Below are positions 7,269 through 13,478 of a stretch of 42,020 nucleotides of DNA, one piece after another. The DNA is from a virus. The notes below the pieces were generated by a model. The model had not been told where the DNA came from, did not search any database, and saw only the letters and a list, made by a program, of their open reading frames with translations. The stretch's first letter is position 1. Each line of letters begins with the position of its first letter. The DNA is taken from positions 1 through 42,020 of the IMG/VR virus record IMGVR_UViG_3300026533_000009; one strand, written 5' to 3'. A program made the translations under genes and the position numbers.

Positions 7269-7618
7269 AAGTATATGATAGAATAAAATTGGCTATGGCA
7301 GCAGCAGAGCATAGTAATGCAAAGGACCCCGTAGGGATCACGATTATATCTGAGAACAAGGTGCTACTCATATCCACGTGTAGCACTATGGAGGAGTCAG
7401 AGGTAGACCGAGCCGTAAGACAGGCTAAATATCAGTCAAAAAAACTCACTGGGTCCACCGCTTATATAACAACATTATGTAAGCCCTCACAATGGAACAA
7501 GTTACAAAACCTAGGTGTAACCCAATTAGTATATCAACATGATAAGCATGAATACTTTAGCTTATACCGTACCGTGGTAAAAGCTCTCTATTTAAAAAAA
7601 TATATACCAGCAAATTAA
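7265..7618 (+). CDS. Deaminase-fold paralogue lacking the zinc site
   Basis: 117 residues. It lines up with the upstream deaminase: VGITIISENKVLLIST against VGCVITKEGRIISSG; TAYITTLCKPSQWNKLQNLGVTQLVYQ against TLICTLSPCIECAKLIAGSGIIRVIFR. But HAE is replaced by EVD (46-48) and PCxxC by CKPSQW, so zinc binding and catalysis should be lost. It may be a regulatory or allosteric partner of the active enzyme (dCMP deaminases form oligomers) or a decayed duplicate. Frame and SD are intact, which argues against decay. The homology is my reading by eye. Confidence 0.6.
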   Translation: MKVYDRIKLAMAAAEHSNAKDPVGITIISENKVLLISTCSTMEESEVDRAVRQAKYQSKKLTGSTAYITTLCKPSQWNKLQNLGVTQLVYQHDKHEYFSLYRTVVKALYLKKYIPAN

Positions 7619-7624
7619 TGTATA

Positions 7625-7650
7625 TTTAATATACTATATGGTATAATATA
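7625..7650 (+). promoter_or_regulatory. Phage consensus promoter, + strand
   Basis: TTTAATATACTATATGG joined to TATAAT (7642-7647), in the 54-base gap before the MazG-like gene. Confidence 0.75.
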
Positions 7651-7672
7651 CTTATCAAACAAAGGAGATAAT

Positions 7673-8221
7673 ATGAGTCAACAATTTATAGAAGGTTTTA
7701 GACCCTCAGCGGAACAGTTACAAGAAGCTACATTAAAATGGGCTTCAGATAGAGGCATCATACAGAATGGTAAGCCTATCACCCAGATGCAAAAGTTAGC
7801 ATCAGAAGTTGGAGAGCTTATGGATAACATAGCTAAAAACAGAGATATCAAAGATGATATAGGTGACTGTATCGTGGTATTGGTAAATATAGCAGGTATA
7901 ATGAAATTAGATATATCCGATTCTATAAGACATATCCATATGTACGAAGCATCAAGTTATGTAGATTTAGATAGAGGAGAAGAGTCACTAACCATACTTC
8001 TGAATATCGGTATGCTAGCACAAGATATAAAAAATAAAGACTGCTCAGCTGATATGTCAAGTGGCATTATAGATGTAGTTAGAGCGTTAGGTTGGCTTGT
8101 AAGTACGTACAAAGGTTTTGATTTGATCGACTGCTGGTTACATGCTTACAACGATATCAAAGGCCGTAAAGGTTATCTAAATGAAAATGGTAACTTCATC
8201 AAAGAAGGAGATGTAGAATGA
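7673..8221 (+). CDS. MazG-like nucleotide pyrophosphohydrolase family protein
   Basis: 182 residues. The first half has the MazG pattern: W...RGI..NG.PITQMQKLASEVGELMD (E45, E48) and DDIGDCIVVLVNIAG (D61, D62, D65). The second half (about 85-182) looks like a degenerate repeat, with SLTILLNIGMLAQDI, DVVRALGWLVSTY and YNDIKGRKGYLNENGNF, the last being typical of the end of this family. It likely removes (d)NTPs, for modified-nucleotide control or alarmone signalling. Promoter at 7625-7650; strong SD AAAGGAG. Confidence 0.8.
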   Translation: MSQQFIEGFRPSAEQLQEATLKWASDRGIIQNGKPITQMQKLASEVGELMDNIAKNRDIKDDIGDCIVVLVNIAGIMKLDISDSIRHIHMYEASSYVDLDRGEESLTILLNIGMLAQDIKNKDCSADMSSGIIDVVRALGWLVSTYKGFDLIDCWLHAYNDIKGRKGYLNENGNFIKEGDVE

Positions 8222-8622
8222 AAAATATAGAAGAGCTAAAGCATCTATTAGATATATTATCAAAAGAGGTAGTTGAGACTATAGATGGTCTCAATGAAGA
8301 GACCAGAAGACAGAGAGCTGAGATAAAAAAGCTCAAAGAGTCAACTTCTGTAGCATCAGCTATATCATTAGATGATATGAAGGCCGCTACAAAAGAGAGA
8401 GAGGATGACATGGCTCTTATGGATTGTGCAGTAGAAAAAGATATGATGGATAACCAAAGAAGCTTTACAGAGTTAGGGATAGTGTTCTCCAAAGCTATGT
8501 ATGATAGGTTAGCAGTTGAATCTGCTGTACAAGGTAAGGTATCAGCTGTATCCGTCAAAAGAAAGACCAAAAACGAGGTGCATTTTTTTCATAAAGATGT
8601 ATGGGCAGAGGTACTAAGCTAA
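8218..8622 (+). CDS. Coiled-coil hypothetical protein
   Basis: 134 residues. Residues 1-40 (IEELKHLLDILSKEVVETIDGLNEETRRQRAEIKKLKES) are a strong heptad-like helix; the centre is charged and the C-terminus (VSVKRKTKNEVHFFHKDVWAEVL) may be a small beta element. No family recognised. Coupled to the MazG-like gene by an ATGA overlap, so likely made with it. Confidence 0.75.
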   Translation: MKNIEELKHLLDILSKEVVETIDGLNEETRRQRAEIKKLKESTSVASAISLDDMKAATKEREDDMALMDCAVEKDMMDNQRSFTELGIVFSKAMYDRLAVESAVQGKVSAVSVKRKTKNEVHFFHKDVWAEVLS

Positions 8623-8628
8623 CCTACA

Positions 8629-8652
8629 TTTAATATAATATATGGTATAATA
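8629..8652 (+). promoter_or_regulatory. Phage consensus promoter, + strand
   Basis: TTTAATATAATATATGG joined to TATAAT (8646-8651). A leader of about 65 bases with a weak CCTGCC-AAAA-GGC hairpin follows before ATG 8722; it likely drives the SSB gene. Confidence 0.7.
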
Positions 8653-8721
8653 ATATCATATAACCTCCCTGCCAAAAGGCATAGGAACCCTGAACTAAAA
8701 TTGAACTTAAGGAGTTTAAAG

Positions 8722-9138
8722 ATGGCTAACGAATATAGTAAGAAAGAAATGTATGCAAAAAGAGATGTACGTGGACTATTAGCACTAGAGCTAGATGCAC
8801 TTGGAGAAACTGAAAAAGCACAAGAGGTTAGAGATTCAAGCAGATTTACAGCAGCACTTATTAGAAGAGTATGGGTTCCTGGACTAGATGCTATTTTTGA
8901 TAAAGCTACTGCAGAAACAGTGGATACAGCTGACCAAGAGCCAGATGATGTATATCCAGAAGCAGTAGAAAAGCCAGCAGAGAATGACAATAAGATATCA
9001 AATATTTTTGATAAGGTCAGAAAAGCTATCAATGCTGGTAACGCTAAAAAAGCTAAAAAAGCACTAAAAGAACTTAAAGAGATGGGCATAAAAGGCTCAG
9101 AACTAGACAAACTAAAAAAACAAGTAAAAGGACTATAA
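8722..9138 (+). CDS. Hypothetical charged helical protein
   Basis: 138 residues from the ATG at 8722, chosen because AAGGAG lies 7 bases upstream; an in-frame TTG at 8701 precedes that SD. The product has an acidic middle (EPDDVYPEAVEKPAEND) and a lysine/alanine-rich C-terminal helix (NAGNAKKAKKALKELKEMG), which may be a short DNA- or protein-binding tail. It directly precedes the ssDNA-binding protein gene by one base, suggesting a shared replication role. Function unknown. Confidence 0.75.
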   Translation: MANEYSKKEMYAKRDVRGLLALELDALGETEKAQEVRDSSRFTAALIRRVWVPGLDAIFDKATAETVDTADQEPDDVYPEAVEKPAENDNKISNIFDKVRKAINAGNAKKAKKALKELKEMGIKGSELDKLKKQVKGL

Positions 9139-9139
9139 A

Positions 9140-9712
9140 ATGATATTCAAAAACATTAGAATCAAATCGGCATCGCTCACAACACCTAACGACAATGGTA
9201 AGTACCAGATTGTCTTCGCTATCGACGACAAAAAAGAGCATAAAAAACTAGTTGATTTCATCGATGAGGCCTGGGCAGAAGAAGGTAAAGGTAAACCTCG
9301 TAATATAGCTTACTTCGAAGCAGAGTCCAATGATGAGTACCCTGATGACCAAGATACTGGTAAGGTTATCTTTATAGCTAGCCAAAATGCTACAAACAAA
9401 GAAGGTACTAAAGAGTTCTCAGTCAAACTGTTTGATGCTAAGAACCAGCCTATCAAGCATGATATATCAGTAGGTGCAGGTACAATATGTAACTTCAGTA
9501 CAAGTTGCTTTGTTTGGACCTTCAAAAAAGATATGGGCGTAAAGCTTAATCTAAATGGTCTGCAGATAGTTAAGCTTGTTGAATACTCTGGTGGTATGGG
9601 CGGTGACTCATTCGAATCTGGCGAAGGCTTCTCAGCGGATGAGTTTGCAAACGCAGATGAGGCACAAGAAGATGCACCAAAGAAGAAAAAGAAGAAAAAG
9701 TCTAAAAAGTAA
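9140..9712 (+). CDS. Phage single-stranded DNA-binding protein (DUF2815/gp2.5-like)
   Basis: 190 residues. IVFAIDDKKEHKKLVDFIDEAW, FDAKNQPIKHDISVGAGTICNFSTSC and then GVKLNLNGLQIVKLVEYSGG follow the OB-fold ssDNA-binding proteins of the DUF2815 family. The tail first becomes acidic (ADEFANADEAQEDAP), as expected for binding other replication proteins, but then ends in ten almost wholly basic residues (KKKKKKKSKK). That basic end is unusual for an SSB and resembles the end of the FN3 protein at 23307-23774. Confidence 0.75.
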   Translation: MIFKNIRIKSASLTTPNDNGKYQIVFAIDDKKEHKKLVDFIDEAWAEEGKGKPRNIAYFEAESNDEYPDDQDTGKVIFIASQNATNKEGTKEFSVKLFDAKNQPIKHDISVGAGTICNFSTSCFVWTFKKDMGVKLNLNGLQIVKLVEYSGGMGGDSFESGEGFSADEFANADEAQEDAPKKKKKKKSKK

Positions 9713-9726
9713 ATATTAGATTGGAG

Positions 9727-9758
9727 GGTGTCCACACCACCTTCTGATGTGGTATTTT
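9727..9758 (+). terminator. Small hairpin before the HTH gene (weak terminator or operator)
   Basis: ACCAC (9736-9740) pairs with GTGGT (9749-9753) and is followed by ATTTT, a weak terminator form after the SSB gene. Overlapping it is GGTGT-CC-ACACC (9727-9738), a 12-bp near-palindrome that could be an operator for the HTH protein that follows. Confidence 0.35.
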
Positions 9759-9775
9759 AAATGAAAGGAGAAATT

Positions 9776-9994
9776 ATGACAACGATTAAAGAAGTATTAG
9801 AGGATATCATATCTACTGGCGTGACTAAATACCGCTTAGCTAAAAATTTAGGGGTTGAACCCATCATGATAGATAGATGGATAAACCAAAAAGTTAAGAC
9901 AATGCGTATGGATTGTGCTATAAAGTTACAAGACCAATATGACAAAAAGATTGATATATTATTTATAAGCCAAAGAAAAAATAAAAGAGGTTAA
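9776..9994 (+). CDS. Small HTH DNA-binding protein (Cro/YdaS-like)
   Basis: 72 residues from the ATG at 9776, preferred because AAAGGAG ends 6 bases upstream; the in-frame ATG at 9761 overlaps that SD. The segment TKYRLAKNLGVEPIMIDRWINQKV (about 16-39) is a helix-turn-helix of the kind in Cro and YdaS regulators. It is the only classical HTH regulator I recognise in the window and therefore the first candidate to bind the palindrome over the early promoters; that is inference. A small hairpin precedes it. Confidence 0.7.
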   Translation: MTTIKEVLEDIISTGVTKYRLAKNLGVEPIMIDRWINQKVKTMRMDCAIKLQDQYDKKIDILFISQRKNKRG

Positions 9995-9995
9995 A

Positions 9996-10229
9996 ATGGA
10001 TGATACATTAAATTTACTATTGGTAGTTATAACTAAAGATAAAAGATATCTAAAAATAGCGTTACCTATAAAAGGTGGTATGGATAAGACTATCTATGAT
10101 AATTATAAATATTATCGAGAATTCGAAGTATTTACCCAACTGATGTCCTACTTACCCTCACACATAGTCAGGGATATTGATTATATAGTAGAAGTAACAG
10201 AGATATATAGCATAATTGAAAGGGGTTAG
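9996..10229 (+). CDS. Hypothetical protein (77 aa)
   Basis: Starts MDDTLNLLLVVITKDKRYLKIALP; a beta-rich N-terminus and a helical C-terminus (VFTQLMSYLPSHIVRDIDYIVEVTEIYSIIERG). SD AAAGAGG just upstream; one base separates it from the HTH gene. No family recognised. Position between a regulator and a helicase gives no clear clue. Confidence 0.7.
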   Translation: MDDTLNLLLVVITKDKRYLKIALPIKGGMDKTIYDNYKYYREFEVFTQLMSYLPSHIVRDIDYIVEVTEIYSIIERG

Positions 10230-10230
10230 A

Positions 10231-11439
10231 ATGGAACTATATGACTATCAAAAGAAAGTAATGTCCAAGATGCTAAAGCGCTTGATTAAATATCAGGTTG
10301 TCTTTTTAGCCGGAGAGGAACGGATAGGTAAGACACTTGTCACACTATCCACACTAGCAGAGCTCAAGGTAAAATCCGTATTATTTATCACTGTCAAGGC
10401 GGCTATAAATGATATCCAAGAGGATTATATAAAGGGGGGATTTGACTATTATATTCATGTAACTAACTATGAACAAATGAAGAATCTAACAGGAGACTAC
10501 GATGTCATCGTTTTTGATGAGAGCTCTAAATTATCTGCTTATCCTAAGCCGAATGGCCTTATTAGTGCTGGTGTTCAGCTTGTTAATAGGGTTAATCCTA
10601 GGTACAAGATTCTTCTTAACGCAACACCAGCAGTAGAAACATATTCTCAGTTCTTCCATCCACTAAGAGTGGTTGGGTTCTTTGATGGCACCTTTTATAA
10701 GTGGTGGCATACATACGGTATACCCGATTTATCCGTACGTATTGCGGGTGGTATGGTTGTTGAATCATATAAGAAGGTCAACAATAAGGCCATACTAAAA
10801 ATGGTCAAACCTATCATGATTACATTCACCCGTAAAGACGCTGGATTTAAAAGGACAAAAACAGAGATAAAGTATATTGATATCAAACCCTCTAAGAAGC
10901 TAAAGAAGGCTTATAAAGCAATGGAGAAGGATAGTTTATATAAAGATATCCCAGCAGAAACAGGTGCTGCTCGAATGGCTAAGCTTCAACAAATAACAGG
11001 TGGTTTTATATATGATGAAGATGGCGCGCCTTTAGCTATATCATATGAGAAGCAGTCTTGGCTTGTTAAGAATGTGGACCCTCAAGAAAAGACGGCTATC
11101 TATTGTAAGCATACTTATGAAATTGAGCTATTAAGAAGTACTTTTTGTAGTATGGATTACCTCGACTTTAAGAAGGCTAAGTCAGGTATATTCGTAGCTC
11201 AAGTTAAATCTGGTGCTAAAGGTATTGACTTATCTACCGCTGATAAACATTACTTTTATAGTCTAGATTACAGTGGAGAAACATTTGTCCAAGGTATAGC
11301 AAGGCAGCACAACAAAAATCGTAAGGATAAAGTGGTAGCTCATATTCTTACAGTAGGTCTTATTGATAAAGATATAGCCCGAGTGGTTACCCAAAAAAGA
11401 AAGTTTAACTTAGAAACATATAGGAGATTACAAAAATGA
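10231..11439 (+). CDS. SNF2/SF2-type phage helicase
   Basis: 402 residues from the ATG at 10231 (AAAGGGG upstream; an in-frame TTG at 10216 precedes the SD). Motifs: Q-like LYDYQ; Walker A GEERIGKT (about 27-34); DEAD-box variant DESS; motif III LLNATPA; a C-terminal lobe with QVKSGAKGIDLSTADKHYFY and SGETFVQGIARQH (motifs V and VI). It is an ATP-driven DNA translocase or helicase, likely in replication or fork restart. The second-lobe arginine is present (R in GIARQH). It overlaps the next gene by ATGA and is two genes upstream of a VRR-NUC nuclease, a common phage pairing. Confidence 0.85.
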   Translation: MELYDYQKKVMSKMLKRLIKYQVVFLAGEERIGKTLVTLSTLAELKVKSVLFITVKAAINDIQEDYIKGGFDYYIHVTNYEQMKNLTGDYDVIVFDESSKLSAYPKPNGLISAGVQLVNRVNPRYKILLNATPAVETYSQFFHPLRVVGFFDGTFYKWWHTYGIPDLSVRIAGGMVVESYKKVNNKAILKMVKPIMITFTRKDAGFKRTKTEIKYIDIKPSKKLKKAYKAMEKDSLYKDIPAETGAARMAKLQQITGGFIYDEDGAPLAISYEKQSWLVKNVDPQEKTAIYCKHTYEIELLRSTFCSMDYLDFKKAKSGIFVAQVKSGAKGIDLSTADKHYFYSLDYSGETFVQGIARQHNKNRKDKVVAHILTVGLIDKDIARVVTQKRKFNLETYRRLQK

Positions 11440-11573
11440 GAAGAAGAAGACCTATAGATGATGCGTTTAGCGTAATAGTAAGACAGTCGGCAAAGAGAGC
11501 CGTAGCAATATACCCAATGATGAAGGCATCACCGAGAATCATAGATGCTTATGTTGAGTTCATAAAGGGTTAA
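11436..11573 (+). CDS. Small basic hypothetical protein (45 aa)
   Basis: Starts MRRRRPIDDAFSVIVRQSAK, with a run of four arginines, and ends IIDAYVEFIKG. It starts inside the helicase stop (ATGA, 11436-11439) and ends one base before the VRR-NUC start, so it fills the gap exactly. That coupling and the upstream AGGAG support a real gene. Function unknown. Confidence 0.65.
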   Translation: MRRRRPIDDAFSVIVRQSAKRAVAIYPMMKASPRIIDAYVEFIKG

Positions 11574-11574
11574 T

Positions 11575-11859
11575 ATGAGTGAACAGGCGCTACAATCCAA
11601 AATCCTAAGGTACCTAAAGAAACATGGGTATAAATCGATTAAGACCATTATGGTATCGGTGAAGGGTACATCGGATATATTAGCTTGTTCTCCTACTGGT
11701 TTATATGTGGCTATAGAGGTCAAAGCTCCTGGTAAGATGAATACAGTATCACCATTACAAAAACATTTTATCAAAGAGATAAATAAAAGAGGCGGCCTAG
11801 CTTTTGCCACTGATAATTACAAAGAATTTATAAAAAGGATTAATAATGGCAAAGTTTAA
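11575..11859 (+). CDS. VRR-NUC domain nuclease
   Basis: 94 residues, the usual length for stand-alone phage VRR-NUC proteins. Core: QSKILRYLKKHGYKSIK, VKGTSDILACSPTGLYVAIEVKAPG (the D...E-x-K site) and SPLQKHFIKEINKRGGLAFATDN. PD-(D/E)XK enzymes of this type act as Holliday junction resolvases or structure-specific nucleases. All core residues are present. It overlaps the next gene by 14 bases. Confidence 0.88.
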   Translation: MSEQALQSKILRYLKKHGYKSIKTIMVSVKGTSDILACSPTGLYVAIEVKAPGKMNTVSPLQKHFIKEINKRGGLAFATDNYKEFIKRINNGKV

Positions 11860-12046
11860 GAGATGTTTACACTGTGATAAAGAGTTTGAGTACAAGCGGG
11901 ATAATAAGCTTTTCTGTGATAACAAGTGTGGATATCGATATAAAAATGCAAAAGAAAAGAATATGATACGAGGAACAGCAGCTTCTGATGCTGGTGATTT
12001 ACTCAAGAGGATAGGCCGAAGCCCATCGTACATTGATAAAATTTAA
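11846..12046 (+). CDS. Small zinc-ribbon protein
   Basis: 66 residues. CLHCDKEF...LFCDNKCGYRYKNAKEK gives C-x2-C and C-x3-C, a treble-clef or zinc-ribbon knuckle like short DUF2116-type proteins. The C-terminal half is basic. It is last in the early operon; its TAA (12044-12046) overlaps the TAA of the convergent tail gene (12043-12045 on the opposite strand), leaving no intergenic space. Confidence 0.8.
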   Translation: MAKFKRCLHCDKEFEYKRDNKLFCDNKCGYRYKNAKEKNMIRGTAASDAGDLLKRIGRSPSYIDKI

Positions 12047-12603
12047 GCTAATTTAAAATATATATTACCATCTACCCCCAGTGTATTTAGGGGGTCCGAA
12101 GTCCCGGATAGAACGATTAGCTCATCATGAACCTTAGCTTTATCATCATCAGTAAAGGCATTAGTATTATTATTAGCTTCATAGAGACTCTTTATCTGAG
12201 CACTTGATAATGTACCACCTCCACCCGTACCACCTTGCTCTATCCATACCCCTGTATCCAGTATTGCTAATTTTTCAGTATCCATAGGACCTGTTTTAAT
12301 ATAAGCATAACCCCCCGCCGATTGACTGACTGCAGGATGTGCACTCTCCAGGTCCGCTAAGCTCTTATGTACACCTTTAAATAGGCTACCTTCTAATCCA
12401 GCAAGTTTATTTTTATCTTGGGTAGTATAATCCTCTTCCGATAAGCCTTTGCCATTTACACTATTTTCTTTTTTAGCCACTTCAGTATTAGCTATATCAG
12501 CCATAAGAGCTGCATCATAAATACCTTGCTCTATCTTGTTTAGATTTAATGCGTTTATAGCAGGGGCTACTTTATTAACCCATAGTGTCTTTATGTAACT
12601 CAT
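12043..12603 (-). CDS. Tail fibre-like protein, paralogue of the main fibre
   Basis: 186 residues from the ATG at 12603, chosen for the AAAGGAGACAAA upstream. The block GKGLSEEDYTTQDKNKLAGLEGSLFKGVHKSL to IKSLYEANNNTNAFTDDDKAKV repeats, with changes, the fibre protein at 20212-21462 (GKGLSTEDFTT..., EGSLFKGIHADL, IKHLYEGNVDTNAFTDNEKQ). Both end in a DTLG/NTLG...G..YFK motif. It is thus a short second fibre or baseplate appendage sharing an attachment module. Last gene of the - strand late operon. Confidence 0.75.
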   Translation of the reverse strand: MSYIKTLWVNKVAPAINALNLNKIEQGIYDAALMADIANTEVAKKENSVNGKGLSEEDYTTQDKNKLAGLEGSLFKGVHKSLADLESAHPAVSQSAGGYAYIKTGPMDTEKLAILDTGVWIEQGGTGGGGTLSSAQIKSLYEANNNTNAFTDDDKAKVHDELIVLSGTSDPLNTLGVDGNIYFKLA

Positions 12604-12619
12604 TTTGTCTCCTTTAATT

Positions 12620-13045
12620 TTAACATGGATATATATCATCTTGGGGTGATAAAGAATCTGTGGGTACAAGTGGACATTTTTGTACTGACCCACTACTTTT
12701 ATCCTCGATAATATCTAAGCTTACACTTACTGAGTATAAACCACCTCCCAATTCTCTAACAGCCGGTACCTTATTCATTTTAACTTCATATAATCCTTTG
12801 TAGCCATACACATTAAGTTCAATCTCAAATGGATCGGAACCTCTGCTTAATGACATGTAAAGGGACCAAAAAAGGATTATCTGATGTTGGTTATAGGTAA
12901 ACCTTAGGCTAACACTTCTGAGCCCTTTTGGCACTCTTCTGACCCTAGTGCCCACAACCATCTGTACTCTACTAGTATTACTTGGTTCTTGTATAGTATG
13001 GTTTGGTAAACATTGACTAATAAAGTCAGAGTATTTTAATAACAA
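12620..13045 (-). CDS. Small tail-tip protein, tandem paralogue A
   Basis: 141 residues starting at TTG 13045, which lies 6-7 bases after AAAGGAG; upstream in-frame codons have no SD. It begins LLKYSDF, as the next gene begins LKYTDTG. They share a layout with a central LYMSLSRGSDPFEIELN, and both end in a cysteine motif CP..PT..L.P.D..YPC. It is a duplicated minor tail protein, probably at the tip below the gpJ-like protein. The cysteines suggest cross-linking or metal binding. No family recognised. Confidence 0.65.
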   Translation of the reverse strand: MLLKYSDFISQCLPNHTIQEPSNTSRVQMVVGTRVRRVPKGLRSVSLRFTYNQHQIILFWSLYMSLSRGSDPFEIELNVYGYKGLYEVKMNKVPAVRELGGGLYSVSVSLDIIEDKSSGSVQKCPLVPTDSLSPQDDIYPC

Positions 13046-13055
13046 TATATCTCCT

Positions 13056-13478
13056 TTAGCATGGATACAGTGTATCGTGTGGATATAAATTCTCAGTAGG
13101 ATAATGAGGGCATAAGTTGACCCCACTCTGTATTAATGGATTCTCTACTTCTATTGATGTACTAATTCTGAATAAATTTAGTGCTAGCGTCTCAACCCGA
13201 TGAGGTGTGTTAAACCGGGCCTTTTTATAACCGGTAATACCTGCAACACCAAAATCTATTTCAAACCACTTTATACCCTCATCGAGATTACTCCAGAAAG
13301 ACAGGAATAAACCTAGTGTATGCCTATCAACTACCAGAGTAAAGCCCTGAATAATATAGCCTTGTGAGTATGTATGTTCCTCGGGGCTAAACAGCATAGC
13401 AGTTCTTAAGAAGTCTTGTGGTAACTTGGATATCGATAAAGTTGGGCAAGGTAATCCTGTATCTGTGTACTTAAGCAT
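13056..13478 (-). CDS. Small tail-tip protein, tandem paralogue B
   Basis: 140 residues from the ATG at 13478 (GGAGG upstream; the ATG at 13490 overlaps that SD). SFWSNLDEGIKWFEIDFGVAGITGYKKARFNTPHRVETLALNLFRISTSIEVE parallels LYMSLSRGSDPFEIELNVYGYKG...NKVPAVRELGGGLYSVSVSLDIIE in copy A. It ends CPHYPTENLYPHDTLYPC. It overlaps the gpJ-like gene by 8 bases. Tail location is from context. Confidence 0.65.
   Translation of the reverse strand: MLKYTDTGLPCPTLSISKLPQDFLRTAMLFSPEEHTYSQGYIIQGFTLVVDRHTLGLFLSFWSNLDEGIKWFEIDFGVAGITGYKKARFNTPHRVETLALNLFRISTSIEVENPLIQSGVNLCPHYPTENLYPHDTLYPC

Noticed and set aside
12074-12095. GC-rich hairpin ACCCCC/GGGGGT as terminator of the early operon
   Set aside because: It lies inside the coding sequence of the convergent fibre-like gene, has a 10-base loop and no U tract.
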